A stretch of DNA of 64,000 nucleotides from Rubellimicrobium arenae. GTDB taxonomy: Bacteria; Pseudomonadota; Alphaproteobacteria; Rhodobacterales; Rhodobacteraceae. How positions within the stretch are numbered: position 1 is the first letter of the stretch; every line of letters begins with the position of its first letter. The stretch is from positions 1 to 64,000 of the forward strand of contig NZ_JAFMSS010000006.1 in the NCBI RefSeq assembly GCF_017916295.1, in the 5' to 3' direction. Shown piece after piece: positions 31,997 to 40,163 of this stretch. Made by a program: the position numbers and the translations under genes. A model generated the notes under the pieces. It made no database searches. It saw only the letters and a list, made by a program, of their open reading frames with translations, and was not told the DNA's origin.

Positions 31997-32598
31997 TTGG
32001 CCACCGTGACCCCGGCCTCGGCCCAGCCGGCATGGGCGGCCGTCAGGCTGCCCGAAAGGTCGATCGCCCGTGTGAGATCCTCGCGGACGGTGACCCGGAA
32101 GCCGAGCCGCGCTCCGTCCAGGGCCGAGAAGTTGACGCAGAAATCCGTCGCAAGTCCCACAAGGGTCACGGTGTCGATCCCTCTTTCCCGCAGGTAGCCG
32201 GCCAGGCCGGTCGGCGTCGCATGATCGTTTTCATAGAAGGCCGAATAGCTGTCCACGCCGGGCCGGAAGCCCTTGCGGACGATCAGGTCGGCGTCGGTCC
32301 GGAGAAGGGGATGGAACTCGGCCCCATGCGTGCCCTGGACGCAATGGTCGGGCCAGAGGACCTGATGGCCGTAGGGCATCTCCACCGTTTCGTAGGGCTC
32401 GCGGCCCCAGTGCGACGAGGCAAAGGAGGAATGTCCCGCAGGATGCCAGTCCTGGGTCAGGATCACGGCCGGAAACTCGGCCATGAGGGCGTTGATGCCG
32501 GACACGATCCCGTCGCCGCCCGGCACGGCCAGGGCTCCGCCCGGGCAGAAGTCGTTCTGGACGTCGATGACGACGAGGGCTTCGTTCGCAGGTCGCAT
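31993..32598 (-). CDS. pncA: Nicotinamidase
   Basis: A 201-residue isochorismatase-fold enzyme that deamidates nicotinamide to nicotinate. The catalytic Asp lies in VVIDVQNDFCPGGALAV, the metal-binding region is TQDWHPAGHSSFASSH, the lysine is in LIVRKGFRPGVDSYSAF, and the nucleophile cysteine is in VGLATDFCVNFSAL. The ATG at 32598 has GGGAGGAACGCC directly upstream; an upstream ATG at 32631 lies inside a promoter/operator-like inverted repeat and is rejected. It is first gene of the pncA-pncB operon. Confidence 0.95.
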   Translation of the reverse strand: MRPANEALVVIDVQNDFCPGGALAVPGGDGIVSGINALMAEFPAVILTQDWHPAGHSSFASSHWGREPYETVEMPYGHQVLWPDHCVQGTHGAEFHPLLRTDADLIVRKGFRPGVDSYSAFYENDHATPTGLAGYLRERGIDTVTLVGLATDFCVNFSALDGARLGFRVTVREDLTRAIDLSGSLTAAHAGWAEAGVTVAK

Positions 32599-32612
32599 GG
32601 CGTTCCTCCCTC

Positions 32613-32634
32613 CCCATGGCGTGTCTGCCATGGG
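32613..32634 (-). repeat. Inverted repeat upstream of pncA (candidate operator)
   Basis: A perfect 8-6-8 inverted repeat, CCCATGGC (32613-32620), spacer GTGTCT, GCCATGGG (32627-32634). It overlaps the candidate -10 element of pncA and ends just before the Shine-Dalgarno sequence, the classic place for a repressor. I cannot name the regulator. Confidence 0.6.
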
Positions 32635-32659
32635 TAAGGAGGGCGCCGGACAGGGTCAA
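32631..32659 (-). promoter_or_regulatory. Candidate promoter of pncA-pncB
   Basis: On the minus strand, TTGACC (32659 to 32654), 17 bp, TACCCA (32636 to 32631), overlapped by the inverted repeat. The spacing is ideal; the -10 is weak. Confidence 0.45.
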
Positions 32660-32676
32660 CCTTTGGTGAGCCCGCC

Positions 32677-35115
32677 TCAGGTGTCGAGGTTGGCGACCGT
32701 CAGGGCGTTCTGCTGGATGAACTCGCGCCGTGGCTCCACGGCGTCGCCCATCAGGCGCGAGAAGATGTCCTCGGCCTCGGCCAGGTCGTCGATGCGCACC
32801 TGCAGGAGCGTGCGCGCATCGGGGTCGAGCGTGGTCTCCCAGAGCTGCTCGGGGTTCATCTCGCCCAGGCCCTTGTAGCGCTGCAGCGCAAGACCCTTCT
32901 CCCCCTCGGCCAGGATCGCCTTGAGAAGGTCGAGCGGCCCGAAGATCATCTGGCTCCGGTCCTTGCGGACCAGCGTCGCGGGCTTGTCATAGGTTTCGGC
33001 CAGCGTATCGCTATGCGAGCCCAGGCGACGGCTTTCGCCCGAGCGCAGCATGGCGCCGTCCAGGGTCCGCAGCTCCTCCACGCCCCGCAGCACGCGGCTC
33101 AGGCGAATGCCCTTGTCCTGCGTGACGCGGCCGCGCCAGCCCCTCTCGTACTCGAGGGCGATGAGGTCGAGCCGCGTCGCCACCGTTTCGGCCACGCCCT
33201 GAAGGTCGGCGTCCACCGCCCCGCTCCGGAAGGCGCCGGCGATGGCCGCCTGTTCGAGGATGTGGCGCGGGTAATGCGTGGGATAGGCATCAAGGCTGCG
33301 CTTCACGGCGCGCGCCTCCTCCACGACCCGAAGCAGGTCGGCTCCCGCGATCTCGCTGCCGTCGCCCAGCCGGAGGATGGCCCCTTCGACGCCCTGCTGG
33401 ATCAGGTACTCGTCGAGAGCGGCCTGGTCCTTGAGGTAGACCTCGGACTTGCCGCGCGACACTTTGTAGAGCGGCGGTTGCGCGATGTAGAGGTAGCCGC
33501 CCTCGATCAGCTCGGGCATCTGCCGGAAGAAGAACGTGAGCAGCAGCGTCCGGATGTGCGCCCCGTCCACGTCCGCGTCCGTCATGATGACGATCTTGTG
33601 GTAGCGGAGCTTCGAGATGTTGAACTCGTCGCGCCCGATGCCGGTGCCGAGCGCCATCACGAGGTTGCCGATCTCCTGCGAGGACAGCATCCGGTCGAAG
33701 CGCGCCCGCTCCACGTTCAGGATCTTGCCCCGCAGCGGCAGCACGGCCTGGGTCCGCCGGTCGCGCCCGGTCTGCGCCGAGCCGCCCGCCGAGTCCCCTT
33801 CCACCAGGAAGACCTCGGTCTTGGACGCGTCCTTTTCGGAGCAGTCCTTGAGCTTGCCGGCCAGATAGTTGACGTCGAGCGCCGACTTGCGCCGCGTGAG
33901 CTCGCGCGCCTTGCGGGCCGCCTCGCGGGCGAGCGCCGCCTCGATGATCTTGCCGACGATGGCGCGGGCGTGCTGCGGATTCTCCTCGAACCATTCAGCC
34001 AGCTTCTCGCCCACGAGGTTCTCGACCGCCGGGCGCACCTCGGACGACACGAGCTTGTCCTTGGTCTGGGAGGAGAACTTCGGGTCCGGCACCTTGACGG
34101 ACAGCACGCAGGTCAGTCCCTCGCGCGCGTCGTCGCCGGTGAAGTCGATCTTCTCCTTCTTGGCGATGCCCGAATCCTGCGCGTACTTGGTCAGCGTGCG
34201 CGTCAGCGCCGCCCGGAAGCCCTGAAGGTGGGTGCCGCCGTCGCGCTGGGGGATGTTGTTGGTGAAGGGCAGCACCGTCTCGTGGTAGGAATCGTTCCAC
34301 CACATCGCCACTTCGACGCCGATGCCCGCCCGCTCTCCGGAGATGTGGATGGCGTCGGGGATGATCGGGGACTTGGAGCGGTCGAGGTACTTCACGAACT
34401 CCTTGACGCCGCCCTCGTAGTAGAGCTCGGCGCGCTGAAGCTCGGCCCCGCGGTTGTCCTCCAGGGTGATCTTCACGCCGGAGTTCAGGAAGGCCAGCTC
34501 GCGCAGGCGCGTTTCCAGCGTCTTGAAGCTGTATTCGAGGTTGGAGAAGGTCCCGTCCGGCCGATGCGTCTTGGCCGAGGCCAGGAAGCGCACCTCGGTC
34601 CCCTTCTCGCCCGGCCGGGCGTCGCCCACGACCTTCAGCGGCACCGCGGTCTCGCCGTTCTCGAAGCGGGCGTAATGCTCCTTGCCATTGCGCCAGATGC
34701 GCAGGTCGAGCCAGTCGGACAGCGCATTCACCACCGACACGCCCACGCCGTGCAGGCCGCCCGAGACCTTGTAGGAGTTCTGGTCGAACTTCCCCCCGGC
34801 GTGCAGCTGGGTCATGATGACCTCGGCCGCCGAGACGCCCTCTTCCTTGTGGATGTCCACGGGAATGCCGCGCCCATTGTCCCGCACGGAGACCGAGCTG
34901 TCCGCGTGGATCCGGACGTTCACCTCGGTCGCGTGGCCGGCCAGCACCTCGTCGATGCCGTTGTCCACGACCTCGTAGACCATGTGATGGAGGCCCGACC
35001 CGTCGTCGGTGTCGCCGATATACATGCCCGGGCGTTTCCGCACGGCATCCAGGCCCTTGAGAACCTTGATGGATTCGGCGCCATAGGCGGCGGCCGCAGC
35101 GGCGGTGTCGGACAT
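32677..35115 (-). CDS. gyrB: DNA gyrase subunit B
   Basis: An 812-residue type IIA topoisomerase ATPase subunit that supercoils DNA with GyrA. The GHKL ATP site shows EVVDNGIDEVLAGHATEV and DNGRGIPVDIHKEEG. YKVSGGLHGVGVSVVNALS follows, then the transducer domain. The TOPRIM domain has EGDSAGGSA and DADVDGAHIRTLLL, and the C-terminus has QRYKGLGEMNPEQLWETTLDP. The length is normal for the family. It is the last gene of the dnaA-dnaN-recF-VOC-gyrB array but has its own promoter-like element. Confidence 0.98.
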   Translation of the reverse strand: MSDTAAAAAAYGAESIKVLKGLDAVRKRPGMYIGDTDDGSGLHHMVYEVVDNGIDEVLAGHATEVNVRIHADSSVSVRDNGRGIPVDIHKEEGVSAAEVIMTQLHAGGKFDQNSYKVSGGLHGVGVSVVNALSDWLDLRIWRNGKEHYARFENGETAVPLKVVGDARPGEKGTEVRFLASAKTHRPDGTFSNLEYSFKTLETRLRELAFLNSGVKITLEDNRGAELQRAELYYEGGVKEFVKYLDRSKSPIIPDAIHISGERAGIGVEVAMWWNDSYHETVLPFTNNIPQRDGGTHLQGFRAALTRTLTKYAQDSGIAKKEKIDFTGDDAREGLTCVLSVKVPDPKFSSQTKDKLVSSEVRPAVENLVGEKLAEWFEENPQHARAIVGKIIEAALAREAARKARELTRRKSALDVNYLAGKLKDCSEKDASKTEVFLVEGDSAGGSAQTGRDRRTQAVLPLRGKILNVERARFDRMLSSQEIGNLVMALGTGIGRDEFNISKLRYHKIVIMTDADVDGAHIRTLLLTFFFRQMPELIEGGYLYIAQPPLYKVSRGKSEVYLKDQAALDEYLIQQGVEGAILRLGDGSEIAGADLLRVVEEARAVKRSLDAYPTHYPRHILEQAAIAGAFRSGAVDADLQGVAETVATRLDLIALEYERGWRGRVTQDKGIRLSRVLRGVEELRTLDGAMLRSGESRRLGSHSDTLAETYDKPATLVRKDRSQMIFGPLDLLKAILAEGEKGLALQRYKGLGEMNPEQLWETTLDPDARTLLQVRIDDLAEAEDIFSRLMGDAVEPRREFIQQNALTVANLDT

Positions 35116-35144
35116 GGTGAAAAGCCCTTCTGAAAGTCGTCGAT

Positions 35145-35173
35145 CTTATAGGAGGGAGAGGGGGGAATGTCAC
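35145..35173 (-). promoter_or_regulatory. Promoter of gyrB
   Basis: On the minus strand, GTGACA (35173 to 35168), 17-bp pyrimidine-rich spacer, TATAAG (35150 to 35145). Both boxes are five of six matches to the sigma-70 consensus, placing the start about 20-25 nt before the gyrB start codon. Confidence 0.7.
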
Positions 35174-35456
35174 CCCTTGGCCCTTGCAAATATGGGATTT
35201 TCAAATGGAATTACCACCCCTGCGGGGGTTCACGGGACAGGGATCGGAGGTCCCGTGCCGATGAGGCGGCCGCTGTCGCGAACCGACCTCCTGCCCCCGG
35301 GGCAGGGCCGGTCCCGACGGCGCGTCCGGCGCCCGCGGCAGCGGCGGTCGGGACCCAGGGCAGGCCCTTCCTGAGGGTCCATACGACGACCCGATCGGCG
35401 GGCCGCATGGCCCCAGGATGGCCGGGCTTGCGCCATCCTCGGGACGCGCCCGGGGG
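35174..35456. other. Non-coding spacer between gyrB promoter and VOC gene
   Basis: No gene is supported. Next to the VOC stop, CCCCAGGATGGC (35411-35422) and GCCATCCTCGGG (35432-35443) form an imperfect 12-bp hairpin that may end or attenuate transcription of the dnaN-recF-VOC messages; no T-tract follows. A short AT-rich patch (35190-35215) lies upstream of the gyrB promoter and could act as an UP element. Confidence 0.45.
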
Positions 35457-35903
35457 TCAGCCCGACGGCAGGGTCAGGCTGCCGTCCTGGGCCAAGGGCC
35501 AGAACGGGTTCATGGCGATTTCCCAGACATGACCGTCGGGGTCGGCGTAATAGCCGGAGTAGCCCCCCCAGGACACCGCCTGCGGGGTCTTGATAGGCTT
35601 GGCTCCGGCCTGCATGGCCCGGTGCCAGGCGGCGTCCACGTCCTCTTCGGCCGCGAAGTTCTGGGCGAGCGTGATCGCACCGGTCCCCAGCTCGCCGGAC
35701 GGGCGGTCCTGATCGTCGGCCAGGTCCTCGAGCCCGAACAAGGCCAGCGCCGCGCCGTGCATCTGGTAGAAGGACACGCCGTCCTGCTCCTGCGCAGGCG
35801 ACCAGCCCAGGGCGCGGTAGAAGGCCCGCGACCTGGCGAGGTCCCGCACCCCCAGGGTGATCAGGGTGACGCGCTGCTCGGGCAGCAGGTGGTGGTGGCT
35901 CAT
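35457..35903 (-). CDS. VOC (glyoxalase-like) family protein
   Basis: A 148-residue protein of the vicinal-oxygen-chelate superfamily with paired beta-alpha-beta-beta-beta modules: VTLITLGVRDLARSRAFYRALGWSP, then YSGYYADPDGHVWEIAMNPFWPL. Metal-site candidates include a Glu in the last strand (EIAMNP). The specific reaction is unknown; close relatives are annotated only as glyoxalase or bleomycin-resistance-like. It overlaps recF by 4 nt (ATGA), so it is translated from the replication-gene message. Confidence 0.87.
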   Translation of the reverse strand: MSHHHLLPEQRVTLITLGVRDLARSRAFYRALGWSPAQEQDGVSFYQMHGAALALFGLEDLADDQDRPSGELGTGAITLAQNFAAEEDVDAAWHRAMQAGAKPIKTPQAVSWGGYSGYYADPDGHVWEIAMNPFWPLAQDGSLTLPSG

Positions 35904-37009
35904 GGCGCGCTCCGTTCGCTCAGGATCGTGGTGCCGCCGTCCTCGGCGGTTTCCCAGTATTGCGCCCGTTCCCCCAATTCGGTGAAGAGCCCAGGTTCGG
36001 TCCCCGTCATGAAGGCCTGGAGCCCGAGCGCGCAGACCTCGTCGTAGAGCGCCGCGCGGCGTCCCGGGTCCAGATGCGCCGCCACCTCGTCGAGGAGGAG
36101 GATCGGCGCGGTCCCCTCCTCGCCCAGCGCCCGCGCATTGGCGAGGATGAGCGACACGAGCAGCGCCTTCTGCTCGCCGGTGGAGCAGTCCCGCGCGGCG
36201 ACGCCCTTGGCCGTCCAGACCGCCTCCAGATCGGCGCGGTGCGGGCCCAGCAGGCTCCGTCCCGCCGCCATGTCGCGCCAGCGCCCACGCTCCAGCCCGG
36301 CCGCGAACAGCTCCTCCGAGGGAGGAATTGGGTCCTCGGGGTAGACGATCGACAGGGTGGCGGCGGGAAAGGCCGTCTCGGCCTGCCCCTGCGCCGCCAT
36401 GAGCCGGTCCAGGGTGGCCGAACGGTTGCGGGCCAGTTGCGTCCCGGCCTGCGCCATCTGCGACTCGAGCGCCCCGTACCAGTGCGCATCCCGCGAGCCG
36501 TCCTTGAGCAGGCGGTTCCGCTCCCGCATCGCCTTTTCGTAGGCCAGCGACGCCTCGCCATGGTCCGGGAACAGGCTGAGCGCGGCGCGGTCGAGGAAGC
36601 GCCGCCGCCCCTCCGCCCCCTCCAGCCAGAGCCGGTCCATGGCGGGCACCAGCCAGAGCACCGGAATCAGCCGGGCGAGGTCGAGCTGCGACGCCGCCTT
36701 GCCGTCGATCCGCACGGTCCGCGCCTCGCCCGGAAGGGCCTGGGTCTCGACCTCGTGGGCGGCGCCGGGCATGTCCAGGCTGGCGGCGACCTTCCAGCCC
36801 ACGCCCTCGGCCCGCCGGCCGACCTCCTCGGCTCCCGCGCGGCGCAGGCCCCGGCCCGGCGACAGGAAGGACACGGCTTCGAGGAGATTGGTCTTGCCCG
36901 ACCCGTTCGGCCCCCAGAGCGCGACCGGGCGGCCGTCGAATGCCAGTCGCGCCCGCGCATGCGAGCGGAACTGCGACAGCGCGAGGGTTTGTACGTGCGG
37001 CCGGCTCAC
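35900..37009 (-). CDS. recF: DNA replication and repair protein RecF
   Basis: A 369-residue SMC-like ATPase that helps load RecA at gaps with RecO and RecR. Walker A is GPNGSGKTNLLEAV (about 32-45), the signature region contains FLSPGRGLRRA, and Walker B/D-loop is ILLLDEVAAHLDPGRRAALYD. The GEQKALLVSLILANA helix precedes it. It overlaps dnaN by 4 nt upstream and the VOC gene by 4 nt downstream. Confidence 0.96.
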   Translation of the reverse strand: MSRPHVQTLALSQFRSHARARLAFDGRPVALWGPNGSGKTNLLEAVSFLSPGRGLRRAGAEEVGRRAEGVGWKVAASLDMPGAAHEVETQALPGEARTVRIDGKAASQLDLARLIPVLWLVPAMDRLWLEGAEGRRRFLDRAALSLFPDHGEASLAYEKAMRERNRLLKDGSRDAHWYGALESQMAQAGTQLARNRSATLDRLMAAQGQAETAFPAATLSIVYPEDPIPPSEELFAAGLERGRWRDMAAGRSLLGPHRADLEAVWTAKGVAARDCSTGEQKALLVSLILANARALGEEGTAPILLLDEVAAHLDPGRRAALYDEVCALGLQAFMTGTEPGLFTELGERAQYWETAEDGGTTILSERSAP

Positions 37010-38127
37010 ACCCGCATCGGCATCACGACATACAGCGCGGACTGGTCGTCGCCTTCGCGCATCACCGTCGGATCGCCCGAGGAGTTGAACAGGAACACCG
37101 CATTCTCGCGGTCCACCTGATGCGCGATCTCCAGGAGGTACTTGGCGTTGAAGCCGATCTCGAGCCGATCGTCGCCATATGCCACGGCGAGCTCCTCCTC
37201 GGCGGTGCCCTGGTCGGGGGCGTTGACCGACAGGATCAGGCGATCCTCGTCGAGGTTCATCTTCACCGCGCGCGAGCGTTCCGAGGACACCGTGGCCACG
37301 CGGTCCACGGCCTTGGCGAACTCCTTGGCGTCGACCTCCAGCCGGCGGGCGTTGGCCTGCGGGATGACGCGGGTGTAATCCGGGAAGGTGCCGTCGATGA
37401 CCTTCGAGGTCAGGGTGATGGTGGGCGTCTCGAAGCGGATCTTGGTGTCCGAGACGGAGACCTTGATGACCGCCGCGTCATCGTCGAGGAGCTTGCGCAA
37501 CTCCGCCACCGTCTTGCGGGGCACGATCACGCCGGGCATCCCATCCGCGCCCTCGGGCAGGTCGGCGTCGATGCGCGCCAGCCGGTGCCCGTCGGTCGCG
37601 ACCGCCCGCAGCACGCGCTTGCCGTCCGCGCCCGCCGAGACGTGGAAGTAGACGCCGTTCAGGTAATACCGCGTTTCCTCGGTCGAGATGGCGAACTTCG
37701 ACTTGTCGAAGAGCCGACGCAGCAGCGGCGCGGGCGCCTCGAAGTTGGTCGTGTAGTCGGGCGAGGCCATCTGCGGGAAATCCTCGACCGGCAGCGTCGA
37801 GAGCTGGAACGTGGACCGCCCCGCCTCGATGGTCAGACGCCCGGGCGCGCCCTGGGTCGAGAGCGTCACCAGCGCGCCGTCGCCCAGCTTGCGGACGATC
37901 TCGTTCAGCATCAGCGCCGCCACGGTGGTCGCGCCCTTCTGGGCCACCTGCGCGGGGGCGCTGTCCACCACCTCGACGTCGAGGTCGGTCGCGCGGAATC
38001 GCACGCCATCGCCCTCGGCCTCGATCAGGACGTTGGCGAGGATCGGGATCGTGTTGCGCCGCTCCACCACCGACTGCGCCTGCGCCACGGCCTTGGAGAG
38101 AACGGCGCGTTCGATGCTGAATTTCAT
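37006..38127 (-). CDS. dnaN: DNA polymerase III beta sliding clamp
   Basis: A 373-residue clamp subunit with the three-domain architecture of DnaN: MKFSIERAVLSKAVAQAQSVVERR at the start, YYLNGVYFHVS and RAVATDGHRLA in the middle, and the C-terminal ending (DPTVMREGDDQSALYVVMPMRV) with the conserved MPMR. It forms the dimeric ring that tethers polymerase and mismatch-repair proteins. It follows dnaA by 74 bp and overlaps recF by 4 nt. Confidence 0.98.
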   Translation of the reverse strand: MKFSIERAVLSKAVAQAQSVVERRNTIPILANVLIEAEGDGVRFRATDLDVEVVDSAPAQVAQKGATTVAALMLNEIVRKLGDGALVTLSTQGAPGRLTIEAGRSTFQLSTLPVEDFPQMASPDYTTNFEAPAPLLRRLFDKSKFAISTEETRYYLNGVYFHVSAGADGKRVLRAVATDGHRLARIDADLPEGADGMPGVIVPRKTVAELRKLLDDDAAVIKVSVSDTKIRFETPTITLTSKVIDGTFPDYTRVIPQANARRLEVDAKEFAKAVDRVATVSSERSRAVKMNLDEDRLILSVNAPDQGTAEEELAVAYGDDRLEIGFNAKYLLEIAHQVDRENAVFLFNSSGDPTVMREGDDQSALYVVMPMRV

Positions 38128-38201
38128 TGGCTCTCTCCTTGTCCCTCCGGACTGCGCCGGGAGGCGAAACGTACAAGTTTCCCGGCGTGGCTCAAGAGGA
38201 T

Positions 38202-39608
38202 TCAGGACTCCAGGGCACGCCGGAGCAGGTCCAGGTCATCGGCGATCTGCGAATCGACTCCCATCAGCTCCTCGATCTTGCGCACGCCGTGCATGACCGT
38301 GGTGTGGTCGCGCCCGCCAAAGCGGCGGCCGATGTCGGGCAGGGACCGGCTGGTCATGGTCTTGGACAGGTACATCGCCACCTGCCGGGGCCGGGCAAAG
38401 CTCCGCAGCCGCTTGGGCCCGATCAGGTCGGCAAGGCGGATGTGGTAATGCTCGGCAACCTTGCGCTGGATCTCCTCGATGGACACCTTGCGGTCGCTCG
38501 CGCGGAGCACGTCACCCAGGCAATCGCGGGCCAGGTCCAGCGTGACCTCGCGGCCGACAAGGCTCGCCTGCGCGCAGAGCCGGGTCAGCGCCCCCTCGAG
38601 CACCCGGAGGTTGGAGGTCACCCGCGCCGCGAGGAAGTCGAGGACGCCATCGGCGATCCGCAGGTTCGGATCGGTCGCGCGGGCGGCGGCCAGCTTGGAT
38701 TGCAGCACGCCAAGCCGCAGCTCGTAGTCGGCGGGGTTCACCTGCACCACGAGGCCGGACTGCAGCCGCGAGGTCACCCGCTCCTCCAGGGCCGCGATCT
38801 CGACCGGGGAACGGTCCGCGGTCAGGACGATCTGCTTGCCCTGGTCCACGAGCGCGTTGAACGTGTGGAAGAACTCCTCCTGCGTGGAGTCCTTGCCGGC
38901 GATGAACTGGATGTCGTCCACCATGAGGACGTCCACGGCGCGGAAGACCTGCTTGAAGTCCATCATCTTGCGGTCGCGGAGCGCCGTCACGAAGCGGATC
39001 ATGAACTGCTCGGCGGACAGGTAGAGCACCCGCGCCTCGGGGCGGCGGGCCCGCATCTCGTGGGCGATGGCCTGCATCAGGTGGGTCTTGCCCAGGCCGA
39101 CGCCGCCATGAAGGAACAGCGGGTTGAAACCGACGGCATTGCCCTCGGCGATGCGGCGCGCGGCGGCATAGGCCAGCTCGTTCGACTTGCCGACCACGAA
39201 GCGGTCGAAGGTCAGCCGCGGGTCGAGGCGCATGGCCTCCTCGGCGGGCTCGGGCTGGGCGGACGGAGCCGGGGCCCCCATCGACGCACCGGCCGCTGCG
39301 GGAGCCGGGGACAGGACGCGCCCCTGCGGCGCGAAGATCAGGCGGCTCGCGGGGGTCCCGGCCTCGGCCAGAACGGTCAGGATCGCGTCCTGGAAGTTCC
39401 GGGCGACGTAGGACCCCAGGAAGGCCGTGGGCACGGTCAGCGTGGCCACCCCATCCTCGAGAGAGGCCAGGCGCAGGGGCGAAATCCAGCTCTGGAAGCT
39501 CCCGGCCCCCACCCGTTCCTTCAGCGTCGCCCGGCACCGCGACCAAAGAGCCTCGGGCCCTTCGTCCGTGCCGGCATGGATCGTCCCGAAGCCCGCGCCA
39601 TCGGCCAT
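38202..39608 (-). CDS. dnaA: Chromosomal replication initiator DnaA
   Basis: A 468-residue AAA+ initiator. Domain I (ALWSRCRATLKERVGAGSFQSWI) is followed by a proline/alanine linker. Domain III contains LTFDRFVVGKSNELAYAAARRIAE, Walker A GGVGLGKTHLMQAIAHE and Walker B VLMVDDIQF. Domain IV ends with the DnaA-box reading helix RDHTTVMHGVRKIEELM. I start at the ATG at 39608, preceded by AGGAC; a GTG 21 codons upstream is possible but gives an atypical leader. The upstream region is dense in GANTC sites. Confidence 0.96.
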   Translation of the reverse strand: MADGAGFGTIHAGTDEGPEALWSRCRATLKERVGAGSFQSWISPLRLASLEDGVATLTVPTAFLGSYVARNFQDAILTVLAEAGTPASRLIFAPQGRVLSPAPAAAGASMGAPAPSAQPEPAEEAMRLDPRLTFDRFVVGKSNELAYAAARRIAEGNAVGFNPLFLHGGVGLGKTHLMQAIAHEMRARRPEARVLYLSAEQFMIRFVTALRDRKMMDFKQVFRAVDVLMVDDIQFIAGKDSTQEEFFHTFNALVDQGKQIVLTADRSPVEIAALEERVTSRLQSGLVVQVNPADYELRLGVLQSKLAAARATDPNLRIADGVLDFLAARVTSNLRVLEGALTRLCAQASLVGREVTLDLARDCLGDVLRASDRKVSIEEIQRKVAEHYHIRLADLIGPKRLRSFARPRQVAMYLSKTMTSRSLPDIGRRFGGRDHTTVMHGVRKIEELMGVDSQIADDLDLLRRALES

Positions 39609-39954
39609 GTCATCGTCCTCGCATCGAGCGGGCCATGCCCGCCGGTCCCCCAGGACCTTGCCCCGTTTCACGTCCAGGACATTGTGGGGGTGACGAATGA
39701 CATCGCGCCCCGCCCGACAGGCAAAGCACGCTGGCCAGGGCCGCGTGGCAGCGCAGCCCCTTCGTCCGATCGGCGCGGCACGACCTCAACGACGGACCTG
39801 GCAGGGCCCGCCTCCGTCCCTTGCGCCACCCTGGCAGGGGTGGGGCAAGGAGATGCCACGCAGATCCCTTCATTCCCCCAGGAACGACTGGAATCGCAGG
39901 ACTGAAGCTAGCAAGGTCATGGGGTCCCGCAACCGAACAACTTGCTTGACGCCC

Positions 39955-40057
39955 GAGTCACGCGACTCGAATCGAAGCGGGCCGGAGCGTGTATTCGTGA
40001 CTCCTCAGGATTCTGCAGAGTCGCGTCACAGGCTTGTGACGGAGTCGCCCGGGACTC
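39955..40057. promoter_or_regulatory. GANTC (CcrM-site) cluster upstream of dnaA
   Basis: Eight GANTC pentamers occur in 103 bp: 39955, 39964, 39969, 39999, 40009, 40018, 40042 and 40053. A ninth lies at 39891 and two more at 40151 and 40161. Random expectation in DNA this GC-rich is about 0.3 per 100 bp. GANTC is the target of the cell-cycle-regulated adenine methyltransferase CcrM of alphaproteobacteria, and dnaA promoter methylation is known to matter in Caulobacter. Several sites are arranged in tandem as GACTCGAATCG-like blocks. Confidence 0.7.
40025..40040. repeat. Palindrome within the dnaA upstream region
   Basis: A perfect inverted repeat GTCACA-GGCT-TGTGAC lies between two GAGTC sites (40018 and 40042). 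The symmetrical 6-4-6 layout suggests a dimeric regulator site. It is not a DnaA box, and the order of half-sites is inverted relative to a CRP/FNR site. Confidence 0.45.
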
Positions 40058-40106
40058 GAAATTTTCTACCAACCGGCTGGAACCTGCCGGTTCGGCCTCT
40101 GGACAA

Positions 40107-40141
40107 ACGAAAAGGGCGCGTCCTTTCGGACGCGCCCTTTC
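40107..40141 (-). terminator. Intrinsic terminator of rpsT
   Basis: A perfect 13-bp stem AAAGGGCGCGTCC / GGACGCGCCCTTT with a 4-nt loop, followed on the minus strand by TTTTCGTTTG. It lies 23 bp past the rpsT stop and isolates dnaA from rpsT transcription. The symmetrical A/T flanks make it potentially bidirectional. Confidence 0.9.
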
Positions 40142-40163
40142 TCATGCCGCGAGTCGCTGCGAC

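Larger units (their letters stand above)
39609..40163. other. Long dnaA upstream region, non-coding
   Basis: About 555 bp without a gene between dnaA and rpsT, both on the minus strand. It contains the rpsT terminator (40107-40141), a 7-bp hairpin AACCGGC/GCCGGTT (40071-40092), a GTCACA-GGCT-TGTGAC palindrome and a GANTC cluster. I find no TTATCCACA-type DnaA boxes and no long AT-rich stretch, so I do not call an origin here. The 200 bp nearest dnaA are ordinary GC-rich leader sequence. Confidence 0.6.

Noticed and set aside
32613..32634. NrtR/NiaR binding site upstream of pncA
   Set aside because: The palindrome is real, but its sequence does not match the motifs of these regulators that I know, so the regulator is left unnamed.
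39609..40163. Replication origin between dnaA and rpsT
   Set aside because: The region is long and non-coding, but I find no DnaA boxes and no AT-rich unwinding element. GC-skew analysis and DnaA-box search of the whole chromosome would be needed.
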